This document shows, piece by piece, positions 1 through 7,761 of a stretch of DNA of 15,969 nucleotides. The DNA lies in the NCBI GenBank assembly GCA_021732945.1, contig JAKFWB010000289.1:1-15969 (forward strand), in the 5' to 3' direction. The notes below the pieces were generated by a model, which was given only the letters and a program-made list of their open reading frames with translations, was not told the DNA's origin and made no database searches. Origin of the DNA: Porphyrobacter sp. Lineage in GTDB: Bacteria; Pseudomonadota; Alphaproteobacteria; Sphingomonadales; Sphingomonadaceae. The translations under genes and the position numbers were made by a program. Numbering within the stretch: position 1 is the first letter of the stretch; the number at the start of each line of letters is the position of its first letter.

Positions 1-719
1 TTGCCCAAACCCGTGCGCAATTCCTCTGCTACCGGGCCTTTGTGCTCAATGGTGAGGTAGGAAATGCAGCGCCGCGCATCGAGTTGGTAGGGCGCGGGGA
101 AGGCGTCGGTGGGGCAGGCGTCCAGGCAGGCGCGGCAAGAACCGCATTGGTCGCGGTGCGGCTCAGCCGGGGCCAATTCCAGCGTAGTGTAGATCGCCCC
201 CAGAAACAGCCAGCTACCATGGGTGGGGCTGACCATGTTGGTGTGCTTGCCCTGCCACCCGATCCCTGCCGCCTCGCCCAGCGGTTTTTCCATCACCGGG
301 GCGGTATCGACGAAGACTTTCACCTCTGCCCACGGCACAGCGTCAACCATCCAGCGGGCGAGCGCCTTGAGCCGCTTTTTCACGACATCGTGGTAGTCTT
401 TCCCCTGCGCATAGACTGAAATCCGCGCGTGGGTGGATGACCCCTCCAGTGCCAGCGGATCATGCGCCGGGGCGTAGCTCATCCCCAAGGCGATCACGCT
501 TCGCGCCTGCGGCCACAGCCCTTGGGGCGAGCGGCGATGATCGAGCCGGGTCTCCATCCATTCCATGCTCCCATGGTTGCCTTCACCCAGCCACGTCTCC
601 AGCCGCTTGGCGCGCAGTGGGTCTTCTCCCGCGCTGGCAAAGCCGCAGGTGGCAAAACCCAGCGCCGCGGCCTCAGCAACAATTCGCGCGGCCAGATCCG
701 TTGCCGGAGCATTAACCAT
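1..719 (-). CDS. queG: Epoxyqueuosine reductase QueG (C-terminal part cut by window edge)
   Basis: QueG reduces epoxyqueuosine to queuosine in the wobble base of GUN-decoding tRNAs, using cobalamin and two 4Fe-4S clusters in the cytoplasm. The 239 residues visible start [20 protein letters not shown]. Family landmarks seen are the stretch [20 protein letters not shown] (about residues 138-157), which carries the family's catalytic-region Asp, and the ferredoxin-like cluster motif [12 protein letters not shown] followed by a further Cys in RRCISYLT. The start is the ATG at 719-717, with GGGAG about a dozen bases upstream. The C-terminal third, beyond ...[10 protein letters not shown], lies outside the window. 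The gene is divergent from the ABC exporter, and only 46 bp separate the two start codons, so their promoters must share that gap or reach into the coding regions. The family assignment is secure from the motif order. Confidence 0.95.
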   Translation of the reverse strand, partial: MVNAPATDLAARIVAEAAALGFATCGFASAGEDPLRAKRLETWLGEGNHGSMEWMETRLDHRRSPQGLWPQARSVIALGMSYAPAHDPLALEGSSTHARISVYAQGKDYHDVVKKRLKALARWMVDAVPWAEVKVFVDTAPVMEKPLGEAAGIGWQGKHTNMVSPTHGSWLFLGAIYTTLELAPAEPHRDQCGSCRACLDACPTDAFPAPYQLDARRCISYLTIEHKGPVAEELRTGLG

Positions 720-765
720 ATCTGGAGAGGCTCCCGTTTAATCCTGACCACTAACCGCGTAAGGC

Positions 766-1776
766 ATGGACATGGCGGTAAGCGATCACACATCATCGGG
801 CAATCACGGGACGGCCACCTTCGCCATTCCGGTCGATGCCCGCCCCCTCGCCGTCGAAGCGCGCGGGCTGGTCAAAAGCTTTGACGGGACGCGCGCGGTC
901 GACGGGGTGGATATCGCCATCCCCGAAGGCGCGATTTACGGCATCCTCGGCCCCAATGGCGCAGGCAAGACCACGACATTGCGGATGCTGCTCGGCATTA
1001 TTGACCCCGATGAAGGCGTGCGCCGGGTGTTCGGGCATGATCGCCCGCATGATATTGGCCGCTTGATCGGCTACTTGCCCGAAGAACGCGGGCTCTACCC
1101 GGCGATGAAGTGCATTGAGGCGATTGCCTTCATGGGCGCGCTGCGCGGCTTGCCCCTGAAGGAAGGGCGCAAGCGCGCAGCCGAACTGCTCGAACGCCAC
1201 GGGCTGGGCTACGCCGCCAATCGCCAGATCAGGCAGCTGTCCAAGGGCATGGCGCAGACCGTGCAGCTGCTCGGCACGCTGGTGCATCAACCCCGGTTGG
1301 TGGTGCTGGACGAGCCGTTTTCAGGGCTCGATGCGATCAATCAGGGCAAGCTTGAACTGATGATCCGCGCGCTGGCCGAAGATGGCGTTACGGTGATCTT
1401 CTCGACCCACGTGATTCACCATGCCGAGCGTCTGTGCGAAGGCGTGGCAATCATTGCCGGGGGCAAGGTGCCCTATGCCGGGAGCGTTGAGGCCGCGCGC
1501 GACCGGATTCCGGCGCAGGTGCGGCTGGAGACGCGGGCGCGTGAAGGCGCATGGCTCTCCGCGCTGCCCGCTGACACCCGCCGCAATGGCGATTTCTTCC
1601 AGTTCCCGCTGCCCGCCACCGGGATTGAACCTTTGCTGCGGCAGCTGATCGAAGGCGAGGCGGGGATCCTCTCGCTCTCGATCGAACGGGCCGGGCTGCA
1701 TGATGCCTTCGTCGCCATCGCGGGCGAAGCCGCCGCGCGCCAGCTTGAAGCCGATAATCAGGAGCCGCGCGCATGA
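766..1776 (+). CDS. ABC exporter ATP-binding protein, NatA-like
   Basis: This is the nucleotide-binding subunit of an ABC-2 type exporter, 336 aa. It shows Walker A GPNGAGKTT (residues 62-70), the signature LSKGM (158-162), Walker B LVVLDEP (178-184), the D-loop SGLD and the switch His in STH (215). The Q-loop region reads YLPEERGLYP, with Glu in place of Gln; this is characteristic of NatA-type (sodium efflux) ATPases. The roughly 110 residues after the ATPase core form the C-terminal extension typical of that group. The start is taken at the first ATG (766), with AAGG just upstream; the ATG at 772 is equally possible. The gene overlaps the permease gene by 4 bp (ATGA), so translation is coupled and the two proteins work together. 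The substrate cannot be read from the sequence: Na+ is the NatAB precedent, but drug or lipid export is possible. Confidence 0.93.
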   Translation: MDMAVSDHTSSGNHGTATFAIPVDARPLAVEARGLVKSFDGTRAVDGVDIAIPEGAIYGILGPNGAGKTTTLRMLLGIIDPDEGVRRVFGHDRPHDIGRLIGYLPEERGLYPAMKCIEAIAFMGALRGLPLKEGRKRAAELLERHGLGYAANRQIRQLSKGMAQTVQLLGTLVHQPRLVVLDEPFSGLDAINQGKLELMIRALAEDGVTVIFSTHVIHHAERLCEGVAIIAGGKVPYAGSVEAARDRIPAQVRLETRAREGAWLSALPADTRRNGDFFQFPLPATGIEPLLRQLIEGEAGILSLSIERAGLHDAFVAIAGEAAARQLEADNQEPRA

Positions 1777-3050
1777 GCACCGACATGATCCGCCCGCGCC
1801 TCAACGCCTTGGAAGCCGCCTGGGTAATCGCCCGGCGCGATTTCGTCGCGGTGCTGTTCAGCCGCGCCTTCCTGTTCTTCTTGCTCGGCCCGCTGTTTCC
1901 GGTCTTTGTCGGCGGATTGGCGGGCAGCATCGGCGGACAGGTGCAGCGCGAGGCGGTCAGCATCGATGTTGGCCTTGCCATGAGCGCAGGCGATAATGCC
2001 GCGATGATCGCCGCGCATGATCGGCTTGCCCCGCAATTGGGCGGTGCCGTGCCTGCCCTGCGCGCCGTGCCCGAAGCCGCCAGCGATCCCACCTTCAACG
2101 CCCGCGCCTTCATGGAAGCGCGCCGGGGCAATTACGCTGCGATTGTGACCGGCACGCCCGCCGCCCCCGCGCTGATCGGCACCGAAGGGCAGATTGCGCG
2201 CTGGCAAGGCCCGATTGGCCTGATCGCCGCCGATGCCACCAGCGCCGCGCCCACCGCCTTCCCGGTGATCACGACCGAGATCGTCACCACCAGCGCCGCT
2301 TCTGAACGATCGAGCCGGATCCAGACCGCGCAGATCGCGCAGATGCTGCTGTTCCTGCTCACCATGCTGCTCGCAGGCATGGTGCTGTCCAATCTGGTTG
2401 AGGAAAAGGCCAACAAGATCATCGAAATCCTCGCTGCCGCGATCCCGATGGACGCGGTGTTCATGGGCAAGCTGTTTGCGATGCTGGGCGTGTCCTTTGT
2501 CGGGATAGCGGTATGGGGCAGCGCGGCGTGGGGCCTGTGGGCTGTCGGCGGCGAAGCGATTACGCAGGTGAGCGGGTTCGATCTGACCCGCCTGCCCGCG
2601 CCTGCCGTCGGCTGGCCGCTGTTCATTGCGCTGGGGGTGATTTACTTCTCGATGGCTTACCTGTTGCTCGGCGCGCTGTTCCTGACGATCGGCGCCATGG
2701 CGAACACCGTGCGCGAGGTGCAGACCCTGTCGATGCCGGTCACCATGCTGCAACTGATGGTGTTTTTCCTGGCGGCCTTCACCATCAACCAGCCCGGATC
2801 GGGAATGGAGATGGCGGCGATTGCCTTCCCGCTGTCCTCCCCCTTCGCCATGCTCGCGCGCGCCGCGATGGAGCCGCAGCTGTGGACCCATGCGTTGGCG
2901 CTGGCCTGGCAAGCGCTGGCGGTGATCGGAATCGTCAAGGGCGGATCGCTACTGTTCCGCAAGCGGGTGATGAAATCGGGCGGGGCAGGGCGCGTCAAAC
3001 AGCCGTGGTTCGGCCGCCGCGCGCCAGGCCCGCTTGAACCGGCAGAGTAA
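1773..3050 (+). CDS. ABC-2 type exporter permease, NatB-like
   Basis: This is the membrane subunit partnering the ATPase encoded just upstream, 425 aa. The architecture is the NatB/ABC-2 one. A first membrane helix near residues 27-50 (AFLFFLLGPLFPVFVGGLAG) is followed by a large non-membrane domain of about 130 residues. A cluster of about five helices then begins near residue 190 with MLLFLLTMLLAGMVLSNLVE. The motif NLVEEKANKIIEIL directly after that helix is strongly conserved in NatB-type permeases. The C-terminus is basic (FRKRVMKSGG) and ends at residue 425. The start ATG overlaps the stop codon of the ATPase gene. No third gene belongs to the unit: 100 bp of regulatory-looking DNA follows before the P450. 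The substrate is unknown. Confidence 0.9.
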   Translation: MSTDMIRPRLNALEAAWVIARRDFVAVLFSRAFLFFLLGPLFPVFVGGLAGSIGGQVQREAVSIDVGLAMSAGDNAAMIAAHDRLAPQLGGAVPALRAVPEAASDPTFNARAFMEARRGNYAAIVTGTPAAPALIGTEGQIARWQGPIGLIAADATSAAPTAFPVITTEIVTTSAASERSSRIQTAQIAQMLLFLLTMLLAGMVLSNLVEEKANKIIEILAAAIPMDAVFMGKLFAMLGVSFVGIAVWGSAAWGLWAVGGEAITQVSGFDLTRLPAPAVGWPLFIALGVIYFSMAYLLLGALFLTIGAMANTVREVQTLSMPVTMLQLMVFFLAAFTINQPGSGMEMAAIAFPLSSPFAMLARAAMEPQLWTHALALAWQALAVIGIVKGGSLLFRKRVMKSGGAGRVKQPWFGRRAPGPLEPAE

Positions 3051-3070
3051 GTCCCGAATCGAAACTGGTA

Positions 3071-3098
3071 TTGACATCCCTGTCAGTTGCGGCAGGAT
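3071..3098 (+). promoter_or_regulatory. Candidate promoter with TetR-type operator dyad upstream of the P450 gene
   Basis: TTGACA at 3071-3076 matches the consensus -35 box. A weak -10 (CAGGAT, 3093-3098) follows after 16 bp. A perfect inverted repeat, TGACA-TCCC-TGTCA (3072-3085), overlaps the -35. A TGACA/TGTCA dyad with a short spacer is the sort of site many TetR-family repressors bind, so repression of the P450 gene by a regulator encoded elsewhere is likely. The dyad is seen directly; the promoter and the regulator class are inferred. Confidence 0.5.
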
Positions 3099-3150
3099 GC
3101 GATTCGGATGAGAGCGGCCCAGCCCGAAGGCCGCTTGACGGGAGAGAATC

Positions 3151-4491
3151 ATGGCCACCATCGCAGCCCCACCACGCCCACTCGTGCGCCGTGAACCCAC
3201 CGCTTATGATGCGCTGAAGGCGCATTTCGCCGCCCATCCCGAAGAGCGGCACCAGCATTCGCATGTCTGGGACGTCAGCCGCTCGGACATTTATTTCGAA
3301 GACACCTGGCAGCCGGTCTTTGCCGAAATGCGTGCCGCAGGGCCGCTTCATTTCATCCCTGAAAGCCCGTTTGGCCCCTATTGGGCAGTGGTCGGCCACA
3401 AGGCGATCCAGCATATTGAGGCTTTGCCCGAAGCCTTCTCGTCAAGCTGGGAACATGGCGGGATCACGATCCTTGATCCGATGAATGCCGAACGCGCCGA
3501 AGCCGCAGGCGATGCGCCGCGCGAATTGCCGATGTTCATCGCGATGGACCGTCCGCAGCACACCGGCCAGCGCCGCACCGTGGCGCCCAAGTTCACCCCG
3601 TCTTCTGTCACCGACATGGAGGCCGAAATCCGCGCACGCACCGGCGAAGTGCTCGACCGGCTGCCGCGCGGCGAGACCTTTGACTGGGTTGAGACGGTCT
3701 CGATTGAGCTCACCACCGGGATGCTGGCGATCCTGTTCGGCTTCCCGTGGGAAGACCGCCGCTTGCTCACCCTGTGGTCCGACTGGGGGGGCGATACCGA
3801 GCTCGCCAGCGTGCGCGACATGGACATGATGCGCTGGAGCTTCCTTCAGGAAATGGGGGCTTATTTTCAGTCGCTGTGGATCGAGCGCACGATGGACAAA
3901 GAACCGCGTAGCGACCTTATCTCGATGATGCTGCATTCCGAAGCGATGAACCAGATGCGGCCCGAAGAATTCATGGGCAATCTGGTGCTGCTGATCGTGG
4001 GCGGGAATGATACCACCCGCAACACCATGAGCGGGATCATCCATGCCATGGATAAATTCCCTGATCAGCGAAAGGCGTTCGAAGAACAGCCCGAACTGAT
4101 CCCCAATGCGGTGCAGGAATGCCTGCGGTATCAGACCCCGCTCGCGCACATGCGCCGCACCTGCACCGAGGATACCGAGGTCTTCGGCCAGACGATCAAG
4201 GCGGGCGACAAGGTGGTGCTGTGGTATCTCAGCGCCAACCGCGATGCCGAAGTGTTCGACAACCCTGACAAGCTCGACATCGCGCGCGACAATGCCCGCC
4301 GCCACCTCAGCTTCGGTTATGGCATCCACCGCTGCGTGGGCGCGCGGCTCGCAGAATTGCAATTGAAGGTGCTGCTGGAAGAAATGCACAAGCGCCGGAT
4401 GCGGGTGCATGTCGCGGGCGATGTCGAGCGGGTGCGCGCGAATTTCGTCCACGGCTTCCGCAAGCTTGAGGTCGAAATTACCGATTTTTGA
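3151..4491 (+). CDS. Cytochrome P450, CYP153-like (terminal alkane/fatty-acid hydroxylase type)
   Basis: This is a soluble class I P450 monooxygenase, 446 aa. Visible landmarks are the I-helix oxygen-activation motif GGNDTTRN (from residue 284), the K-helix ExxR (E323-R326), and the heme loop HLSFGYGIHRCVG with Cys395 as thiolate ligand. Long stretches follow the CYP153 pattern: ITILDP, MFIAMDRPQHTGQRRTVAP, FDWVETVSIELTTGMLAILF, LIVGGNDTTRN, TPLAHMRRT and VLWYLSANRD. CYP153 enzymes hydroxylate the terminal carbon of medium-chain alkanes, cycloalkanes or fatty acids. They take electrons from a 2Fe-2S ferredoxin and its reductase, but neither partner gene is present in this window. The start ATG has a good GGGAGAG ribosome binding site. 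An operator-like dyad lies 65 bp upstream. The family call is strong; the actual substrate is unknown. Confidence 0.9.
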   Translation: MATIAAPPRPLVRREPTAYDALKAHFAAHPEERHQHSHVWDVSRSDIYFEDTWQPVFAEMRAAGPLHFIPESPFGPYWAVVGHKAIQHIEALPEAFSSSWEHGGITILDPMNAERAEAAGDAPRELPMFIAMDRPQHTGQRRTVAPKFTPSSVTDMEAEIRARTGEVLDRLPRGETFDWVETVSIELTTGMLAILFGFPWEDRRLLTLWSDWGGDTELASVRDMDMMRWSFLQEMGAYFQSLWIERTMDKEPRSDLISMMLHSEAMNQMRPEEFMGNLVLLIVGGNDTTRNTMSGIIHAMDKFPDQRKAFEEQPELIPNAVQECLRYQTPLAHMRRTCTEDTEVFGQTIKAGDKVVLWYLSANRDAEVFDNPDKLDIARDNARRHLSFGYGIHRCVGARLAELQLKVLLEEMHKRRMRVHVAGDVERVRANFVHGFRKLEVEITDF

Positions 4492-4577
4492 CGCTGGGCC
4501 GAGGCAGGTGAAACTTCGCGGGTTTTTCGGGCGTAATAGGGCATAGAGACCTTGCCCTGCCTGTGGAGATTATTTCG

Positions 4578-5078
4578 ATGAAACTGCCCTTCTTCAATCG
4601 CCGCCGCCTACTGGCAGCCACCGCCGGAATCGGTGCGATGCTGCCGTTCATGAGCGCCTGCGGAGCCTCGCCCGCTGAGGCGAAGAGCTTTCCCAAGGGC
4701 AAGACCGATGCCGAATGGCGCAAGATCCTGACCAAGGATCAGTATTACGTCCTGCGCGAACATGGGACCGAACGCGCCTTCACTTCGCCGCTCGACAAGG
4801 AAAAGCGCAAGGGCACTTTTGTCTGCGCAGGCTGCGCCAACCCGCTCTATGCCTCGGCGAACAAGTTTGACAGCGGCACCGGCTGGCCGAGCTTCTGGCA
4901 GGCGGCGGACAAGGGCGCGGTGGGCACCACAACCGATTACCTGATCGGTTATCCCCGCACCGAAGTGCACTGCGCCGATTGCGGCGGGCATCTGGGCCAT
5001 ATCTTTGGTGACGGGCCCAAGCCCACTGGCAAGCGCCACTGCATCAATGGCGACGCGCTGAACTTCGTGCCGGCCTGA
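4578..5078 (+). CDS. msrB: Exported peptide-methionine (R)-S-oxide reductase MsrB
   Basis: MsrB reduces the R epimer of methionine sulfoxide in oxidised proteins, 166 aa. The MsrB core spans about residues 44-166. Zinc-binding pairs are CAGC (Cys83, Cys86) and CADC (Cys132, Cys135). The substrate-binding segment is FDSGTGWPSFW (97-107), and the catalytic Cys155 is in RHCIN. The N-terminus is unusual for MsrB: NRRRLLAATAGIGAMLPFMS is a Tat-like twin-arginine signal. It ends at Cys28, which resembles a lipobox (MSAC), so the protein is probably periplasmic, perhaps a lipoprotein. I chose the ATG at 4578 because GGAG lies 9 bp upstream; a GTG at 4563 would place that site inside the gene. The gene converges with the PilZ gene, leaving 14 bp between stops. 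Confidence 0.93.
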   Translation: MKLPFFNRRRLLAATAGIGAMLPFMSACGASPAEAKSFPKGKTDAEWRKILTKDQYYVLREHGTERAFTSPLDKEKRKGTFVCAGCANPLYASANKFDSGTGWPSFWQAADKGAVGTTTDYLIGYPRTEVHCADCGGHLGHIFGDGPKPTGKRHCINGDALNFVPA

Positions 5079-5094
5079 ATCGGGGCCTGTTTTT
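5072..5094 (+). terminator. Weak candidate terminator after msrB
   Basis: A short stem GGCC (5072-5075) / GGCC (5084-5087) is followed by TG and a run of five T at 5090-5094. The stem is only 4 bp and overlaps the msrB stop codon, so this is a tentative intrinsic terminator. Confidence 0.3.
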
Positions 5095-5734
5095 ACTCTC
5101 CGAGCAGCGCGGGGGCCTGAAGCTGGACGGCAAGCCGGGCGAAATCGCCCAGCGTGAAGGTGTCGTCAAACACCAGCCCATATTGCGACCCGCGCCGCCA
5201 GCGCACCTTGGCGCGGACTTCGCGCATAGAGCCGCCGATGCCGGGTGCCTCGATCCGTACGGTCTGATCGATCGCCAGCAGCATGGGGCAGGTGATGCGT
5301 GCGCCCTGCTGCGACATGTTCTCCACCTCGCCTTCGCACTGGCCGGTGATGGTGGACACGATGATCGGGAAACACAGGCCGAGCCGGATTCCGCGCTTGG
5401 GATAGTCACCCGATTCGTTGATCAGCTGCGCCACCTCGACCGGCTCGGCAAAGCGGAAGCCTGCCTCGTTATCGCGCTGCCACACGGGGATCACCGGATA
5501 GGCCGCGCCGCCGGGCATGTGCAGTTCAAACGCCGCGCAGCCGGGCCGGGCATGGAACATTCGCACGCTAACGCCGGTTTCGGATACATCGCGGATAACG
5601 CAGACGAATTCGCCCTGTCCTGACACCAGCTTGGCGGCGCGAATCAGCAAGGTAAAGCGCGGCGCGACACGCTGTTCGGCGCCTGCTTCGGGCAGCCCAT
5701 CCTGCAATTGTGCCGCGCTCGCGCCGGTGTCCAT
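5093..5734 (-). CDS. Tandem PilZ-domain protein (c-di-GMP receptor)
   Basis: This 213-aa protein contains two PilZ-like units. The first carries the full c-di-GMP signature: RVAPR (R22xxxR26) and DVSETG (D49xSxxG54). The second starts near residue 114 and keeps NMSQQG (N139xSxxG144), but its arginine motif is reduced to RGIR. It may therefore be a non-binding or weakly binding repeat. PilZ proteins change partner activity in motility, adhesion or polysaccharide synthesis when c-di-GMP binds; the partner here is unknown. The start is uncertain: the Met at 5734 begins the region just before the domain, but in-frame ATGs at 5782 and 5803 would add 16 or 23 residues, and none has a strong ribosome binding site. 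No signal peptide or membrane helix is evident. Confidence 0.85.
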   Translation of the reverse strand: MDTGASAAQLQDGLPEAGAEQRVAPRFTLLIRAAKLVSGQGEFVCVIRDVSETGVSVRMFHARPGCAAFELHMPGGAAYPVIPVWQRDNEAGFRFAEPVEVAQLINESGDYPKRGIRLGLCFPIIVSTITGQCEGEVENMSQQGARITCPMLLAIDQTVRIEAPGIGGSMREVRAKVRWRRGSQYGLVFDDTFTLGDFARLAVQLQAPALLGE

Positions 5735-5881
5735 GCCCTGTTGATCCCAAACCGCCGCGCCCAGCGGGCACTGGCAGCACATTACCCATGTCAGATTATG
5801 CATGAGGCCTAGGAACAAGGCGTTAATGCCGGGATAATGACGACTACCAAGCGCGGCCCAATGCGGGGAAATGCAGGTATG

Positions 5882-5963
5882 TGCGGGCGGCGGGACTCGA
5901 ACCCGCACGAGCAAAGCTCAGGGGATTTTAAGTCCCCGGCGTCTACCATTCCGCCACGCCCGC
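5882..5963 (-). tRNA. tRNA-Leu, anticodon TAA
   Basis: Read on the minus strand, this is a complete cloverleaf. The acceptor stem GCGGGCG pairs with CGCCCGC, followed by discriminator A. A D-arm GCGGAATGGTAGACGC comes next. The anticodon arm is GGGGA-CTTAAAA-TCCCC with TAA in the loop. The long variable arm GAGC-TTT-GCTC is typical of class II tRNAs, and the T-arm is GCGGG-TTCGAGT-CCCGC. The 3' CCA is not encoded. Anticodon TAA reads TTA and possibly TTG leucine codons, both rare in GC-rich genomes. Confidence 0.97.
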
Positions 5964-6068
5964 ATGGAAATGCCCTTGGCACATTTGTCCGGCAAAAAGC
6001 CAGAGGTTGCCAGCAGCAGCGTGAACGCCCATCTCCCGGGCAAAGTATTCGCGAACAAGGGAGGTGGC

Positions 6069-7754
6069 ATGGCAGGCGAGGCGGTTGAGGGCGCGCATTC
6101 GGTGGTCGCCACGATCCAGCCAGCAATCACGCTGCTGGGTCTGGGCATCGGTGCCGCGCTGGCGAGCCGCGCGCTGCGGCTGAACCCGATTGTCGGCTAT
6201 CTCGGGCTGGGGCTGGGTCTGGCGAGCCTTGGCGTGGCGGATGATTTCAGTGGGCCGGTGGTGGCCGCGATGGCCGAAGCGGGGGTGATGTTCCTGCTGT
6301 TCAACCTTGGCCTGCATTTCTCGCTCGGGCGGATCCGGGCCGAGGCGGGTAATATCTTCGGGTTCGGCAGCTTGCAGATGCTGGTCGCAGGCGGGGCCTT
6401 CACCGGAGTGCTGGCCGCGTTCGGCCTGCCGATCACCTTTGCGGTGATTGCCGGGTTCGGGCTGGGCCTGTCCTCCACCGCGGTCGTGATCGGACTGGTG
6501 CGCGAGCGGGGGCAGGAGGATTGCCCGGTCGGGCGTGCGGCGCAATCGATCCTGATTTTTCAGGATATTGCCGCGATCCTGCTGCTGGTGACCGCAGGGG
6601 CGCTGGCAAGCGGCGGGGCGCTGGCGCCGGCGCTGGGGCTGGCCGGGGCCAAGGCGCTCGCCGCGTTCGGGATCGCGGTGCTGTTCGCGCGCTACCTGAC
6701 AGAACCGCTGTTCGGCCTGATCGCGCGGGCAGGCACGACCGAGGTTTACACCGCCACCGCGCTGTTCATCGCGCTCGCCGCTGGCTGGGCGACCGGGATG
6801 GCGGGCCTCTCGCTGACGCTGGGCGCGTTCCTGGGCGGGATGGCGGTCGCGGATTCGCGCTACCGCATTCTGGTGCAGACCGAGATTGACGCCTTTCGCG
6901 GGCTGTTTCTGAGCTTCTTCTTCATCTCAGTCGGCCTCAGCATTGATCCGGCCCTGCTGGTGGCGGATTGGCCGTTGGTGCTGGGCGTGACGCTGGGGAT
7001 GATCGCGCTGAAATGTGCGGCGAATGTGGTGGCCGGGTTGCTCAATCGCTGGTCGGTGCCGGGATCGATCCAGCTTGGCTTTCTGCTGGGGCAAGGGAGC
7101 GAGTTCACGCTGGTGCTGCTCGCTCTGCCCACTGTGGCCGGGCTGGTTGAGCCGCACCTGATCTCTGCGTTGGTCACGGCGCTGGCGATTAGCCTTGCGG
7201 TCACTCCGCTGATCTCGAATATCGGCCGGAAGCTCGCCGGACGACTGCGCGCCGGACCGCCCGATGCCAAGCTGGCGGGCGATGACGCGCCGGTGCTGAT
7301 TATCGGGATGACACCCGCTGGCCGCGCAATGGCCGATGCGCTGGAGTTCAACGATATCGGCTACCTCGCGCTGGAGGCGGATCACGACCGGTTCCAGATG
7401 GCGCTGGCCGATGGCTATCACGTCCACCGCGCCTATCCCGCCGATCCGCGCAGCTGGGATGCGATCGGGATGGAACGGCGCCGGGTGCTGGTGATCGCGA
7501 CAGGGCAATTGCAAGCCTCCCGCGAGCTGACCCCCCTGGTACAGGACCGCATGCCCGACATGATTCGCGTGATCGCGGTCCCCGATGCTGACGCGATCGA
7601 GGAGTTCAGCGCGCTCGGCATGGTGCCGGTCGACATGAGCATGAGCGGTGGGACCGAACGGCTGACCGACCTCGTCTTCGCCGCCTTGGGCCGGACACGC
7701 GCGCTGCCGGTGCCGGGGCTGGCGCATGATGAGGTGAGAGTGCTCGCGGCTTAG
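6069..7754 (+). CDS. CPA2/Kef-type cation:proton antiporter with C-terminal TrkA-N-like domain
   Basis: This is an inner-membrane monovalent cation/proton antiporter of the KefB/KefC group, 561 aa. About twelve hydrophobic helices fill residues 15-395. Hallmarks of CPA2 antiporters are SSTAVVIGLVRERG (about 139-152) and FQDIAAI (about 163-169, with the conserved Asp of the transport site). After a short basic linker, residues from about 415 form a Rossmann-like nucleotide-sensing domain (VLIIGMTPAGRAMADALE). Its glycine motif is degenerate (GxTxxG in place of GxGxxG), so NAD(H) binding may be altered. The start at 6069 has an excellent GGGAGGTG site; in-frame extension upstream would run through the tRNA gene and is unlikely. 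Whether K+ or Na+ is moved, and whether glutathione conjugates gate it as in E. coli Kef, cannot be read here. Confidence 0.9.
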   Translation: MAGEAVEGAHSVVATIQPAITLLGLGIGAALASRALRLNPIVGYLGLGLGLASLGVADDFSGPVVAAMAEAGVMFLLFNLGLHFSLGRIRAEAGNIFGFGSLQMLVAGGAFTGVLAAFGLPITFAVIAGFGLGLSSTAVVIGLVRERGQEDCPVGRAAQSILIFQDIAAILLLVTAGALASGGALAPALGLAGAKALAAFGIAVLFARYLTEPLFGLIARAGTTEVYTATALFIALAAGWATGMAGLSLTLGAFLGGMAVADSRYRILVQTEIDAFRGLFLSFFFISVGLSIDPALLVADWPLVLGVTLGMIALKCAANVVAGLLNRWSVPGSIQLGFLLGQGSEFTLVLLALPTVAGLVEPHLISALVTALAISLAVTPLISNIGRKLAGRLRAGPPDAKLAGDDAPVLIIGMTPAGRAMADALEFNDIGYLALEADHDRFQMALADGYHVHRAYPADPRSWDAIGMERRRVLVIATGQLQASRELTPLVQDRMPDMIRVIAVPDADAIEEFSALGMVPVDMSMSGGTERLTDLVFAALGRTRALPVPGLAHDEVRVLAA

Positions 7755-7761
7755 CTTGTAT

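Noticed and set aside
1758..2912. 384-residue minus-strand open frame opposite the ABC permease
   Set aside because: Arg/Gly/His/Gln-rich composition is typical of antisense readings of GC-rich genes, and the plus-strand permease is clearly real.
3442..4452. 336-residue minus-strand open frame opposite the P450
   Set aside because: No recognisable motif and His/Gln-rich composition; the plus strand carries all P450 motifs.
5735..5914. Long N-terminal extension of the PilZ gene from a TTG
   Set aside because: The TTG lies inside the tRNA gene, and the extra residues look unlike protein. Only the nearer ATGs at 5803 and 5782 remain possible.
5871..6068. In-frame N-terminal extension of the antiporter
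   Set aside because: It would read through the tRNA-Leu gene in antisense, and the ATG at 6069 has an excellent GGGAGGTG site.
6927..7727. 266-residue minus-strand open frame opposite the antiporter
   Set aside because: Shadow of the antiporter coding region with no domain pattern.
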